From positions 1 through 64,000 of the forward strand of contig JAXGYV010000009.1 of NCBI GenBank assembly GCA_040772045.1: DNA of 64,000 bases, written 5' to 3'. The DNA comes from JAXGYV01 sp040772045 (GTDB taxonomy: Bacteria > Actinomycetota > Thermoleophilia > UBA2241). The notes beneath the pieces are model-generated. The model did no database searches and had not been told where the DNA came from. It saw only the letters and a list, made by a program, of their open reading frames with translations. Shown here one piece after another: positions 1-9,688 of this stretch. Position numbers and translations under genes: made by a program. Each line of letters opens with the position of its first letter. Position 1 is the stretch's first letter.

Positions 1-57
1 GCGTAGGCGAGCAGCTCGCCGGGTGAGGAGTGTAGCTCACGCCGGTCGCGGCTCCGA

Positions 58-1539
58 TTATCGTGCGTTCTTCTGGATCGCCGCCAGGAACTCGGCATTG
101 CTCTTCGTCTCGCGCACCTTGTTGATGAGCAGCTCGATGGCCGCCGCCGGCTCCAGAGCGTGCAGCACGGCGCGCAATTTCCAAACCATCGCCGCCTCGG
201 CCGGGTCCATGAGCAGCTCTTCCTTGCGCGTGCCCGTCATCTCGATGTCGATGGCGGGGAAGATGCGTTTGTCCGCCAGGCGCCGGTCTAGCCTGATCTC
301 CATGTTGCCGGTACCTTTGAACTCCTCGAAGATAACCTCGTCCATGCGTGAACCGGTATCGACCAGAGCGGTGGCGAGGATAGTCAAGGAGCCGCCCTCC
401 TCGATGTTCCGCGCGGCGCCGAAGAACTTCTTCGGCGGATAGAGCGCGGTACTGTCCACGCCACCGGAGAGGATGCGCCCCGAAGCAGGCGTGTTGAGGT
501 TGTACGCCCGTGCCATCCGAGTGATGGAGTCGAGCAGGATCACCACATCTTTCCCGATCTCCACCAGCCGCTTGACCCGGTCGAGCACGAGCTCTGTTAC
601 CTGCACGTGGTTCTCCGACGGCTGATCGAAGGTGCTGGCGACCACCTCGCCGCGTACCGAGCGCTGCATGTCGGTGACCTCTTCCGGACGCTCATCCACC
701 AGCAGCACGATGAGATGGCACTCGGGGTTGTTCTGCGCGATGGAGTTGGCGAGCTTCTTGAGGATGGTCGTCTTGCCAGCCTTCGGCGGTGACACGATTA
801 GCCCGCGCTGGCCCTTGCCTATGGGGCACAGCAGGTCCATGATGCGCGCCGCGGTGTCGTGTTCGGGAGTCTCCAGCCGCAAGCGTTCCTCCGGGAACAG
901 CGGCGTGAGCTGTTCGAAGAAGGGCCGTTTGCGCGCCGCTTCGGGGTCCATGCCGTTGACTGCCTCGATCTTCAGCAGCGCGTTGTACTTCTCATTGTCC
1001 TTAGGCTCGCGGACCACGCCCTCTATGTCGTCGCCGCGACGCAGGCCAAAGCGACGGATCTGCGACAGTGACACATACACGTCCGTGTCGCCCTGCGTGT
1101 AGCCATTGGTCCGCAGGAAACCGAAACCGTCTGGCAGCACGTCGAGCAAACCGCGACATTTGACGATCGGGCGATCTTCACGCGGCTCGCCACGATCTCC
1201 GCGCCCGCGGTCGCGCCCGCCACGACGGTCGCGGCCCCGGCGCTGTTCTCTGCCGCCCTGTTCGCGCTCAGCCGGCGCGGCGGCTGGCGCCGCGGGGGCA
1301 GCCTCCGGCGCGGCGGCTGGCGCCGCTTCGGTCGTTGGCGCCGTGGGAGCGGTCTCCGCCTCCGGCGCCTCGCCGGCCGGAGCCGGTGGCCCTGTGACTC
1401 CGAGCACGTCGAGAGTCCTTTGCCCATCGCCACCGACGTCTCGCCCTGAGGACGGCTCCACTATAGTGGGAGCGCCGTCTTTCGGGGGAGCCGGCTGTTG
1501 CGTTTGGGCTAGCTGTGTGGATGTCTGTTCGTCAATCAT
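58..1539 (-). CDS. rho: transcription termination factor Rho
   Basis: RNA-dependent hexameric helicase that ends transcription. A long Ala/Pro-rich N-terminal region is followed by an Arg/Gly-rich stretch and then the cold-shock-like RNA-binding domain. The Walker A motif PPKAGKTT lies near residue 251, and the VDERPEEVTDM and Q/R-loop segments are intact. The protein is longer than E. coli Rho (419 residues). Such charged, disordered insertions are known in actinobacterial Rho proteins. The ATG at 1539 is chosen. A GTG at 1617 would add 26 residues, but neither has a strong ribosome binding site. It ends in TAA. It closes a minus-strand run that begins with pfk; bases 1-57 beyond it hold nothing I can name. 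Confidence 0.95.
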   Translation of the reverse strand: MIDEQTSTQLAQTQQPAPPKDGAPTIVEPSSGRDVGGDGQRTLDVLGVTGPPAPAGEAPEAETAPTAPTTEAAPAAAPEAAPAAPAAAPAEREQGGREQRRGRDRRGGRDRGRGDRGEPREDRPIVKCRGLLDVLPDGFGFLRTNGYTQGDTDVYVSLSQIRRFGLRRGDDIEGVVREPKDNEKYNALLKIEAVNGMDPEAARKRPFFEQLTPLFPEERLRLETPEHDTAARIMDLLCPIGKGQRGLIVSPPKAGKTTILKKLANSIAQNNPECHLIVLLVDERPEEVTDMQRSVRGEVVASTFDQPSENHVQVTELVLDRVKRLVEIGKDVVILLDSITRMARAYNLNTPASGRILSGGVDSTALYPPKKFFGAARNIEEGGSLTILATALVDTGSRMDEVIFEEFKGTGNMEIRLDRRLADKRIFPAIDIEMTGTRKEELLMDPAEAAMVWKLRAVLHALEPAAAIELLINKVRETKSNAEFLAAIQKNAR

Positions 1540-1763
1540 GAATAATCGTCCGCCGGCCTCCGTTGCACCCTCCCCGGCGGCGCAAGCGCCGCGCCTGTGG
1601 TCCTGCGAGTGGCTCACCCCGGAGCTTCAGCCGAAGAGACCGCGGCCCGCGTACACGTGAGCCGAAGCTTTCGGGTGAGGCTCCCCGGTGAGGAGATGAA
1701 TGGTAGAGGTGATGCACGCCATCTAACGCGCGTACACAGTATACCCAATCTCACATGCAAGCG

Positions 1764-2666
1764 TCACGCCTGTTCGCTCACTACTCGCAACACCTCGTCC
1801 ATCACGGACTTCACAGCCTCATCAATAGCCCTGTTATCGATGACCTGCACCCCACGTTCCGCGGCTTGGGCGAGGATGTAATCTTGGATACGCCGGATCT
1901 CGTCGAAATGCTCGAGGTACCGGCGCAATGGTCGCAGGCCGCCTGTCTCCCAGTCGCGCACGCTGAAGTGACTGCGGTGGCGGCCCACATCAGAGACCGC
2001 GACCACGAACTCGAGCACGAGCGCGTCGCGCCATCGCCGGCGATCAAGATACCCGGGGACCAAATGGACCCCCTCCATGATGAGGCTCTGGGTCTCGGCC
2101 ACGGCGCGTGCGACCAGCGCGTCGACACCTACGGCCACCGCGGTCGCCTGCTCGATGAAACCCGCGCGGCTGAGATCGGTGCCCTCGGGCACCGGGATAC
2201 GTACCGCTTCGGCGCACTCGAACGAGGACGTGTGAATCGCCGGCATGAGCTGTGGCGCGAAGAACGCCCGCATCACCTGACGCACCATGTCGGTAGAGGT
2301 CACCCTGATGATCCCGAGCCGGTGCGCTACTTGTGCGGCGAGGGTGCTCTTGCCCACCCCCGTGGTCCCCCCGATGAGGATGATCAGCGGCCGTTCGAGC
2401 GTGCGCAGGCGGCGCCACTGGACCAGACGCCGCATGAGCGCCTCCCCCGCCTCGACACCCAACGTGTGCATGGCGATGGGCCGCAGCTCTTCCATACTCA
2501 GACTCTGTTTGCCCGACTGTCGCAGCCAGTGGTCGACGGCCGCCGCCAGTCCATACGCCCGTTCCGGCGAGAGGCCCGTAGCCATCAGCGACTGCGCCAT
2601 GAGGCCTTTGGAGTAGGGCAGGTACGGCTCGCGCTCGCCGATGCCGAAATCGGGCTGCTCAGCCAT
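1764..2666 (-). CDS. 2-phosphoglycerate kinase (ATP-cone plus kinase)
   Basis: Likely phosphorylates 2-phosphoglycerate to 2,3-bisphosphoglycerate, the first committed step to cyclic 2,3-diphosphoglycerate. The first 90 or so residues resemble an ATP-cone regulatory domain. A P-loop kinase domain follows, with GGTTGVGKST near residue 100 and the segments VTSTDMVRQ and MEGVHLVPG. 300 residues. It starts inside the end of the cyclic diphosphoglycerate synthetase gene (8-base overlap), which strongly supports a shared pathway. The family is known from methanogens and from some bacteria such as Rubrobacter. Ends in TGA. Confidence 0.85.
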   Translation of the reverse strand: MAEQPDFGIGEREPYLPYSKGLMAQSLMATGLSPERAYGLAAAVDHWLRQSGKQSLSMEELRPIAMHTLGVEAGEALMRRLVQWRRLRTLERPLIILIGGTTGVGKSTLAAQVAHRLGIIRVTSTDMVRQVMRAFFAPQLMPAIHTSSFECAEAVRIPVPEGTDLSRAGFIEQATAVAVGVDALVARAVAETQSLIMEGVHLVPGYLDRRRWRDALVLEFVVAVSDVGRHRSHFSVRDWETGGLRPLRRYLEHFDEIRRIQDYILAQAAERGVQVIDNRAIDEAVKSVMDEVLRVVSEQA

Positions 2667-4110
2667 GAGTCCTCCTTACGCCCTCGGGCTCGGGCCATGC
2701 GGCCGCAAAACGCTGCTGAGCGCGAGCCGCCACGTCCACACACGCCGCCTTCAGATCGCCCCCCTCGACCGCCACCGGTTCGTTGTCGCAGAAGACTACG
2801 TCTTTGCCTGCTTCGGCGGCGGCCTCCGCGACGACGTCAATCGCCGCCGCCTTGATCTCGGTGACGAACACCTCCGCCTCTTTCTGCGCCCGGCGGACCG
2901 CCCTGACCAGCGCTGGCCGATCGGCCAGGTCGCCGCTGGCGACCACGACGTCCGCGCCGGAGACGTCCTGCAGATACGCGCGCAACGCGGCGACGTTAGA
3001 CGACGGCGCGGTGGTGAAGTACGCCACGCGCCGCCCGCGCACGTCGCCGAGCGGGCGCGGACGAAACACGGTCGGCAGGACCGGCAGCCCGGGCACCACC
3101 CTGTGGGCGGCGGCGATCAGCCGGCCGAGCGCGGCGGCGTCGGCCAGCGGAGGCTCGCACATGGTGACCACGAGGAGATCGGCGATGAGCAGCCGGAAGG
3201 TCCCCAGGTAGCCGGCGACGTACTCGACGGATTGGGCGGCCGAGGCGACGCACACCGTGGCATCCGCCCAAACGGGCGGGATAGCCGCGCCGCTCCCCTC
3301 GATGAGCACGATGCTCGCCGGCACCGAGCGGAGCAGTGGCACGGCGCGCGCGACCGTCGAGTCGAAGGGGGCGCCGGCAAGGCCTCCGCCACAGCGGCGC
3401 GAGCCCACCGTGAGGACATTGGCGAGCGCCGCGTCTTCATAGTGATCGGAGGCCGCATGGCGCCCCCTTCTGGAAGCCGCCAGCAGATCGGCGGCGGTCA
3501 CCCCGGCGGCGCCGTCGATCAGTTCGGGTTCGGCCGGCCCTCCGCGACCCATCGCCAGCACGACGACCCGTTCGCCGGCCGCCGACAGCTGGCGCGCCAG
3601 GTACCCGCTGATGGCCGTCTTGCCGACTCGCTTGCCCGTGCCGATCACGCCGAGCGTGGGCGCGCTCCCCAGCCGCTCCAGGGGCTGCGGCCGCAGCTCG
3701 AAGTCGGCGCCTACGTACCACACGCCGCGTGCGGCGGCGGCACTCATCAAGAGGAACCGTTCCTTGTACCCCACGACCGGCTCATCGGAGAGATCGACGA
3801 CGACCCGTGCTCCCGTGCGCTCGAGGAACCTCAGGACACACTCGAGGAGACGCGCCTCGGCTTGCTCGCCGGAGCTCTCTGGTGCCATGGTGACGGGGAG
3901 CCCGTACTCGGCCGCCAGCAGTCGATCGACCTCGGTCGGGGATCCGAAGCGCAGCTTCTCTCGGCCACCGAGGAAGAGTGCGCCGACGAAGCGGAAGCGC
4001 GCCCGCAAGCTCTGCAGCGCCGCCCGAACCACCGGCGGGTAGTGCTCGCCGTCGATCAACGCAATCGCCGCCGGCTGCCCATCAGCGGTACCAGTGGCGT
4101 CCCCCGTCAT
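2659..4110 (-). CDS. cpgS: cyclic 2,3-diphosphoglycerate synthetase
   Basis: Closes 2,3-bisphosphoglycerate into cyclic 2,3-diphosphoglycerate with ATP. That compound is a phosphate and energy store and thermoprotectant first known from hyperthermophilic methanogens. 483 residues, close to the archaeal enzyme. The P-loop-like segment GVIGTGKRVGKTA is near residue 155, with an acidic AMGRGGPAEPELIDG segment after it. The ATG has a GGAGGG ribosome binding site nine bases upstream. It lies in frame 8 codons beyond the amber stop of the upstream phosphoesterase gene. The assignment rests on overall family resemblance plus the overlapping 2-phosphoglycerate kinase. Confidence 0.85.
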   Translation of the reverse strand: MTGDATGTADGQPAAIALIDGEHYPPVVRAALQSLRARFRFVGALFLGGREKLRFGSPTEVDRLLAAEYGLPVTMAPESSGEQAEARLLECVLRFLERTGARVVVDLSDEPVVGYKERFLLMSAAAARGVWYVGADFELRPQPLERLGSAPTLGVIGTGKRVGKTAISGYLARQLSAAGERVVVLAMGRGGPAEPELIDGAAGVTAADLLAASRRGRHAASDHYEDAALANVLTVGSRRCGGGLAGAPFDSTVARAVPLLRSVPASIVLIEGSGAAIPPVWADATVCVASAAQSVEYVAGYLGTFRLLIADLLVVTMCEPPLADAAALGRLIAAAHRVVPGLPVLPTVFRPRPLGDVRGRRVAYFTTAPSSNVAALRAYLQDVSGADVVVASGDLADRPALVRAVRRAQKEAEVFVTEIKAAAIDVVAEAAAEAGKDVVFCDNEPVAVEGGDLKAACVDVAARAQQRFAAAWPEPEGVRRTHG

Positions 4111-4131
4111 GCCCGGCCCTCCAGGGCGCCG

Positions 4132-4923
4132 CTAACGCGCCCCCGTCTCAGCCTGGCCGAGACGTTTGGTGTATTCGAGGGTTGACAATGAGAACTGCAG
4201 CGTGGGCTCCGATCCGTGGAACGGGTACTTGCGCAGGACAGTGACGATGTCTTCCTCGATGATGAGGATGGTGTAGCACGGCTTGATGGTACCCCGCAGG
4301 CGCAGCGAGCACGTGGTGCCCGTATTCACCACGAACATATTCTCTAGCCGCCACGCGTAGGGCACGTGCTTGTGGCCGGAGAGCACCAGGTTCACGCCAC
4401 AGCGTTGCAGTACCTCGAGCACGTCGCCGGCATCGTAGACCACGTTGCGCTCGCGGCCGGTGCCGGGAACCGGCAGGAGATGATGGTGCAGCATCAGCAT
4501 GCGGAACCGGGCGGGCTCGGAGAACTGCTCGGTCAGCCAGCTGTAGCGAGCGCGGCCGATGTGGCCGTGGTCCAGATCTGGCTCCGTAGAGTCCACGCCG
4601 ACCACGCTAATGCCGCGCTCGTGCCAAACACAGCTCCGCGGGCCGAACAGGGCTTCGAAATGCACGTACCCCACGTTCCGTGAGTCGTGGTTACCGGGGA
4701 TCACCAGCCGGCGCCTGCAGTCCAACCGATCGAGGTAGCTCTTGGCCAGCAGGTATTCTTGCCGATACCCCATCTCTGTGAGGTCGCCGGTGACGAGCAC
4801 CGCGTCGGGCTTGAGCTCGTTGATCTCCACGATCGCCCGATCCATGAGATTCGGCACGAAGTAGGGGGAACCCGCGTGGAGATCGGAGATATGCGCCAGA
4901 GTGATCGTCGGCAGCTCGCTCAT
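4132..4923 (-). CDS. calcineurin-like metallophosphoesterase
   Basis: Dinuclear-metal phosphoesterase. All five family motifs are present in order: DLHAG near residue 14, GDLTEMG, GNHD, the histidine cluster HHHLLP, and GHKHVPY. It is closest in layout to the CpdA type of cyclic-nucleotide phosphodiesterase (263 residues; no signal peptide, so cytosolic). The true substrate cannot be told from sequence. It sits between the glycogen debranching enzyme and cpgS genes and is probably cotranscribed with them. It ends with the amber codon TAG. Confidence 0.85.
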   Translation of the reverse strand: MSELPTITLAHISDLHAGSPYFVPNLMDRAIVEINELKPDAVLVTGDLTEMGYRQEYLLAKSYLDRLDCRRRLVIPGNHDSRNVGYVHFEALFGPRSCVWHERGISVVGVDSTEPDLDHGHIGRARYSWLTEQFSEPARFRMLMLHHHLLPVPGTGRERNVVYDAGDVLEVLQRCGVNLVLSGHKHVPYAWRLENMFVVNTGTTCSLRLRGTIKPCYTILIIEEDIVTVLRKYPFHGSEPTLQFSLSTLEYTKRLGQAETGAR

Positions 4924-4969
4924 CGCCAGGCCATGCTACACCGGATACGGCTCACCGGGGACAAATCGG

Positions 4970-7087
4970 CTACTCGACCACCACGACGCGCACCGGTCCC
5001 TGCTTGTCGCGCACGGCCAGCACAGTCTGGTTGCCTTGCCGGTAGAAACGGAGGCTGACAGTCGACCGGCCGATCTTGAGACCCCGGACGCGTACATCCG
5101 TGAGCCACTTCGGCAACGTAGGATTGTGGATATACAGGATGTTGTCCTCGGCAGCCGGGAACAGCCCGAGCATGGCCTGCACCATGAGGAATACCGCCCC
5201 CGCGGAGGTGGCGGAGGGAGACGAGGCCATGGGAAAGGCGACCGGGCGCGACGTCGATCGCCGCGTGAAGCCGCAGAGCAGCTCTGGCAGCCGCAGATCG
5301 TTGTAGAACCGTGCTGTCTCGACCATGCTGCCGATCAGGAGGTTGGCCTCCTGTGCGAAGCCGAGCTTCTTGAACCCGTACGCGATGATCGCCGTATCGG
5401 TCGGCCACACGCCTCCGTTGTAGAAGCTCACCGGATTGTAGGCGCGTTCGGCACCGCTCATGCTGCGCACACCCCACCCGGAGAACAGATCGGAGGAGAC
5501 CAACCGCTGGACTACCGGCGGTACGAGCCGATCGTCCAGAATACGAGCGTACAAGCAGTGTCCTGCCGTTGAGACGATGGTCTTCACCTGCCGCTTGCGG
5601 CCATCGAGGGCCATCGCCACGTACTGCTCGTCCGGCATCCAGAACTGCTCGTTGAACCGGCGACGAAGGCGTTCGGCTTCGGCCTGGAGCTGCTCCGAGC
5701 GGTCAACGTCTCCGAGCTGGCCGAAGAGCTGGGCCAGTCGCCGCTTGGCCTGGTACACGTAGGCCTGCACTTCGGCCAACGCTATGGGGCCATCGGCCGG
5801 TGTACCGTCTGGATGCACGATCGCCTCGTGTGCATCTCGCCAACCCTGGTGCACCTGGCGATCGCCCACGTGTGTCGCGTACTCGATGAACCCGTCTCCG
5901 TCTCGATCTCCGTACTCATCGATCCATCGCAGGGCGGCGAGGATAGGCTCGCGCAGGAGCTCGAAGAACTCGAGGTCGCCACTCCACATGACCGTCTCGG
6001 CGATCAGGTGCAGGTAGAGCGGCGTGGCGTCTATCGAGAAGTAGGACGGCGTGTGTGGGATGCGACCGAGCGCCGCCAGCTCGCCACGCCGCATCTCGTG
6101 CATGATCTTGCCCGGTTCGGCGGCGCGCGCGGCGTCGCTCTCCTGCGCCTGTAGACGGGTGAGAGCCCGCACGCCGGCGACGGCGATACGCTGATCGAGC
6201 ATCAACGTCTGGAGCCCGGAGAGCGCGATGGCGCGGCCGAACGGCGCCGCGAACCAGGGAACCCCGGCCATCGGAATGCGCCCCCACGGCGTGTTAACGA
6301 GCAGCATGGCCAGGTCTTGCTGGCCGCGGCGCAGCAGCGCCGTGAATTGCTCGTTGTCCGTGAAGATCTCGGTCGATTCGGCAGCCCAGCGCTGGTGCGC
6401 CCGGCCCACCGCCCCGAGCCTCCGATCGCTGCCCTCTTCGCCCACCGCCGGCGTGTCGCTCGCGATAGCCGCCACGGTGAAACGCAAGAATGAACGCGAC
6501 CGCGGAGCGAGCTTGATCGTGAAGCGCACACGACCGTCTTCAACCGCCTCCGGCTGGCGATCGAACGCGATGCTGGTAGCGCGCCGCACACCATCGGCGC
6601 CCTCGTACGTGAACGTAAGAACGCGATCGTGGAGTACGGGAGGCGGCATCGCCCGCCCGTGCCGCCGGCGTGCCGCTCGCACCTCGAAGATGTCGAGGTA
6701 ATCGGCGCCGAAGGAAACCTCCACCGGCAGGTTGAACGCACGATCGCTGTAGTTGCGGATCCGCAGGCGCTCGTGCAGACGGCCGGCCAGAAAGCACGTC
6801 CGGCGCACATGGATCGCGGATTGCGGCACGATCTCTCCGCCGGCCCCCCTGAACTCCATGTTGGTGTACTCCCAGACGGCCGAGTACCCGCGCTCGGCCG
6901 TCCAGGCGAGCAATGCCAGCGGCCGTCCGCCGAAACGAAGCTCCAGACGGCTGAGGTAGCGAGTATCCCGGTAGTACAGACCGAGCTCGCCTACCGCCCT
7001 ACCGGGAACCTCGCCCAGGAGGTCCGTGCACAGGAAGAGCTCGTCCTCTTTGATCGTCAGGCGAGGTCGCCGCGCCTCGCGTATCAC
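4970..7087 (-). CDS. amylo-alpha-1,6-glucosidase (glycogen debranching enzyme family)
   Basis: Predicted glycoside hydrolase that removes alpha-1,6 branches or linked glucosyl units. It has the N-terminal beta-sandwich domain of bacterial and archaeal debranching enzymes (about residues 1-270) and the C-terminal (alpha/alpha)6 GH-type domain. The latter carries DEYGDRDGDGFIEY, GWRDAHEAIVHPDG and NPVSFYNGGVWPTD. The open frame runs much further upstream into apgM. The GTG at 7087 is chosen because GGAG lies about seven bases before it and the family-like sequence begins there, giving 705 residues. About 110 bases separate it from apgM. Ends in TAG. Confidence 0.85.
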   Translation of the reverse strand: MIREARRPRLTIKEDELFLCTDLLGEVPGRAVGELGLYYRDTRYLSRLELRFGGRPLALLAWTAERGYSAVWEYTNMEFRGAGGEIVPQSAIHVRRTCFLAGRLHERLRIRNYSDRAFNLPVEVSFGADYLDIFEVRAARRRHGRAMPPPVLHDRVLTFTYEGADGVRRATSIAFDRQPEAVEDGRVRFTIKLAPRSRSFLRFTVAAIASDTPAVGEEGSDRRLGAVGRAHQRWAAESTEIFTDNEQFTALLRRGQQDLAMLLVNTPWGRIPMAGVPWFAAPFGRAIALSGLQTLMLDQRIAVAGVRALTRLQAQESDAARAAEPGKIMHEMRRGELAALGRIPHTPSYFSIDATPLYLHLIAETVMWSGDLEFFELLREPILAALRWIDEYGDRDGDGFIEYATHVGDRQVHQGWRDAHEAIVHPDGTPADGPIALAEVQAYVYQAKRRLAQLFGQLGDVDRSEQLQAEAERLRRRFNEQFWMPDEQYVAMALDGRKRQVKTIVSTAGHCLYARILDDRLVPPVVQRLVSSDLFSGWGVRSMSGAERAYNPVSFYNGGVWPTDTAIIAYGFKKLGFAQEANLLIGSMVETARFYNDLRLPELLCGFTRRSTSRPVAFPMASSPSATSAGAVFLMVQAMLGLFPAAEDNILYIHNPTLPKWLTDVRVRGLKIGRSTVSLRFYRQGNQTVLAVRDKQGPVRVVVVE

Positions 7088-7197
7088 GAGGCGCTCCGCA
7101 CCGCGCGACACCTTACGCGCACGCGCGTCGAGATGTTGCGTGGCGGCGTCGTCTCCGGCGTCGCCTCGTACCTTACGAGCGTCGGCGCCGGGCGCGC

Positions 7198-8355
7198 TCA
7201 CGTCGTCGCCGCCAGGAAGCGCGCCATGAGATCGGCGCCGCTGGGAACCGTCAGGCCGGTGCCGGCGGCCGTCGGCTCGCTGTAGTGAGGCGCCGCCGGC
7301 CCTTCGAGCGGCAACCCCGGCACCGCGTACGCGAACGGCACCGGCGACGCCGCGTGCGTGCGCGTGCGGATCGGCGTCGCGTGATCCGGCAGCACTAGCA
7401 CCGCCGGCCGCGGGGCCGACTCCCACAGGGGGGCCAGCACACGAGCGTCGACGCGCTCGATGGCACGGATCTTCTCTTCCACGCTGCCCATATGGCTGGC
7501 CTCGTCGGGCGCCTCGACGTGCACGAGCACCAGATCGTGCGTCCGCAGAGCCTCCAGGGCCACCATCGCCTTGGCGGCGTAATCGGTGGCCAGATCGCCG
7601 GTGGCGCCGGGCACCTCCAGGACCTCGAGGCCAGCGTACACACCGATGCCACGCACCAGATCGACCGCGGACACCACCGCTCCGCTGAGACCGTAGAGGT
7701 CGCGAAAGCGAGGCATGCGCGGAGCCGTGCCCTCGCCCCAGAGCCAGATGTCGGTGTTCGGGCGCACGCCCTCGAGGACCTCGTGCGCCACCCGCATCAC
7801 ACGGCGCAGCACGAGCCCGTGTTCTCCGGGCGGCAGGTACTCGTCCACCGGGCGATCGAGGATGTCGTGCGGTGGTACGCACGGCACCACCTGACCGCCG
7901 CGCCAGACCATCAGGTGGCGGTAGCTGACGCCGGTGTGGAACTCGAACGGCGTACCCTCATGTGCGGCCGCCAGCGCCTCGATGAGTGCCCGCGCCTGTT
8001 CGGTCGCGATGTGGCCAGCCGTGTGGTCGCGCATCGTCCCGTCAGCGAGCGTTACGAAGTTGCAGCGGTAGGCCACATCCTGTGGACCAAGCTCCACGCC
8101 GATGCTCGCCGCCTCAAGCGGCGAGCGCCCTGTGTATACCTCTCCCGGCCGGTATCCGAGCACCGAGAGATTGGCCACATCGCTCCCCGGCGTCATCTCT
8201 GGGGGAACGGTCTGAACGAGGCCGGCCACACCGCCGCGCGCCAGCGCGTCCATGGCCGGCGTGTGCGCCACCTGCAGAGGGGTACGGCCAGCCAGCCGCT
8301 CGAGCGGCTCGTCCGCCATGCCGTCGGGCACCAGCACCAGCCGAGGTCGGCTCAT
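7198..8355 (-). CDS. apgM: ApgM-family phosphoglycerate mutase or homoserine kinase-like protein
   Basis: Member of the archaeal-type cofactor-independent phosphoglycerate mutase family in the alkaline phosphatase superfamily. Visible metal-site segments are VPDGMAD at the start, PGSDVANLSVLGY with the nucleophilic Ser, HVEAPDEASHMG, and VLPDHATP near the end. 385 residues. Its ATG overlaps the homoserine dehydrogenase stop codon (ATGA), so the two are translationally coupled. Members of this family next to hom are often proposed to act as an unusual homoserine kinase, so the activity could be threonine synthesis rather than glycolysis. Context also includes two genes of 2,3-bisphosphoglycerate metabolism further down. 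Confidence 0.8.
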   Translation of the reverse strand: MSRPRLVLVPDGMADEPLERLAGRTPLQVAHTPAMDALARGGVAGLVQTVPPEMTPGSDVANLSVLGYRPGEVYTGRSPLEAASIGVELGPQDVAYRCNFVTLADGTMRDHTAGHIATEQARALIEALAAAHEGTPFEFHTGVSYRHLMVWRGGQVVPCVPPHDILDRPVDEYLPPGEHGLVLRRVMRVAHEVLEGVRPNTDIWLWGEGTAPRMPRFRDLYGLSGAVVSAVDLVRGIGVYAGLEVLEVPGATGDLATDYAAKAMVALEALRTHDLVLVHVEAPDEASHMGSVEEKIRAIERVDARVLAPLWESAPRPAVLVLPDHATPIRTRTHAASPVPFAYAVPGLPLEGPAAPHYSEPTAAGTGLTVPSGADLMARFLAATT

Positions 8356-9638
8356 CGAGCCTCCGCATCCTCTCCCTCCACCCGTATGAGGCTCGGCGAT
8401 CCAAGGACCTCATCTAGTTCAACGAGGCGTTCTACGGCCCGCTTGACCGCCGCCTCGGGCGCGGGGTGCAGCACCATGACCAGCTCGGCGCTGTCGCCAC
8501 GACCCGTTTGGACGACCGAGCGAATGCTCACTCCCTCTTCGCCGAACACCGCTGCGATGCGTCCCAGCACCCCAGGCTTATCGACCGCCTGCAGGCGGAG
8601 GTAGAAGCTGGACATGACTTGCTCGTGCGGAAGGAACGGCAGGGTTTTGTAGCAGGTGCAATTCTGCACAAAGCCCCCCGGCATGGTGTTCACGATACTG
8701 ATGATGTCGCCGACGACCGCGGAGGCGGTCGGGACACTCCCCGCACCCGGCCCCATCAGCATGATCTCGTCGAAGGAATCGCTCTCGAGGAAGACGGCGT
8801 TGTAGGCTCCGGTAACACTCGCCAAGGGGTGTTCCTTGGGCAGAAACGCCGGGTACACACGCACGTTCACGGCACCGTCGATGAGCTTGGCTACGCCGAG
8901 TAGCTTGATCACGTACCCAAACGCCTTGGCGTGCAGGATGTCGGCCGCGGTAATGCTCGTGATGCCCTCGTGTTCCACATCCGCCAGCGTCACCCGGCTA
9001 TGGAAGGCGATAGATGCCAGAATGGCCATCTTCGCCGCCGCGTCTTTGCCAGTGACGTCGTCGGTCGGATCGGCCTCCGCGTATCCCAGCTGCTGCGCTT
9101 GCTTGAGCACGTCCTCGTAGGCGGCGCCCGTGTCGGTCATAGCGCTGAGAACGTAGTTGGTCGTCCCGTTAACGATGCCGGCGACACCCTTGACCTCGGC
9201 GGCCACCAGCGACTCGCGCAGCACCTTGATGACCGGCACGGCGCCGACGGCGCTGGCCTCGAAGCGCAGGTGCGCACGAGATGCCTGCGCCGCCTCGAAG
9301 AGCGCCGCCCCATGCTGGGAGAGCAGCTGCTTGTTCGCCGTCACCACGTGCTTGCCAGCCTGCAGCGCGGCGATCTGGTACTCGAGCGCAGGAGAGATGC
9401 CGCCGATCAGCTCGACCACGATGGCGATCTGCTCGTCTTCGAGGATGTCCTGGAAGCTGTCGGTCACCAGCGCGGGGTCGAGGTCCGGGTGCGTGTACCC
9501 CGGCAGTTCACAAACCCGACGCAAGTACACGTCCTTGCCCGTAGCCAGCTGAATCTCCTCCGCGCTCTCGCGCAGAAGTTTGCTTACCCCTGAGCCAACG
9601 GTACCGTGGCCCAGCAATCCGACGCCCACTCTCTCCAC
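8352..9638 (-). CDS. hom: homoserine dehydrogenase
   Basis: Reduces aspartate semialdehyde to homoserine, the branch point to threonine and methionine. 428 residues with the N-terminal Rossmann motif GLLGHGTVGSGV, the catalytic segment GIVNGTTNYVL, and EADPTDDVTGKDAAAK. A C-terminal ACT domain begins near QAVDKPGVLGRIAAVFG and usually gives feedback inhibition by threonine. It starts with GTG seven bases after a strong AGGAGGAG site. It follows lysA by 50 bases and overlaps apgM, so the three probably form an aspartate-family operon. Confidence 0.95.
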   Translation of the reverse strand: MERVGVGLLGHGTVGSGVSKLLRESAEEIQLATGKDVYLRRVCELPGYTHPDLDPALVTDSFQDILEDEQIAIVVELIGGISPALEYQIAALQAGKHVVTANKQLLSQHGAALFEAAQASRAHLRFEASAVGAVPVIKVLRESLVAAEVKGVAGIVNGTTNYVLSAMTDTGAAYEDVLKQAQQLGYAEADPTDDVTGKDAAAKMAILASIAFHSRVTLADVEHEGITSITAADILHAKAFGYVIKLLGVAKLIDGAVNVRVYPAFLPKEHPLASVTGAYNAVFLESDSFDEIMLMGPGAGSVPTASAVVGDIISIVNTMPGGFVQNCTCYKTLPFLPHEQVMSSFYLRLQAVDKPGVLGRIAAVFGEEGVSIRSVVQTGRGDSAELVMVLHPAPEAAVKRAVERLVELDEVLGSPSLIRVEGEDAEAR

Positions 9639-9688
9639 GGTGCACTCCTCCTGACTCTATCGGTCACAGGGCGAGGGGATGGAAGTGG

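Noticed and set aside
7088..7882. Long N-terminal extension of the debranching enzyme
   Set aside because: It is the ApgM gene read in another frame, Arg/Ala-rich and without domains. A GTG with a good ribosome binding site lies at 7087.
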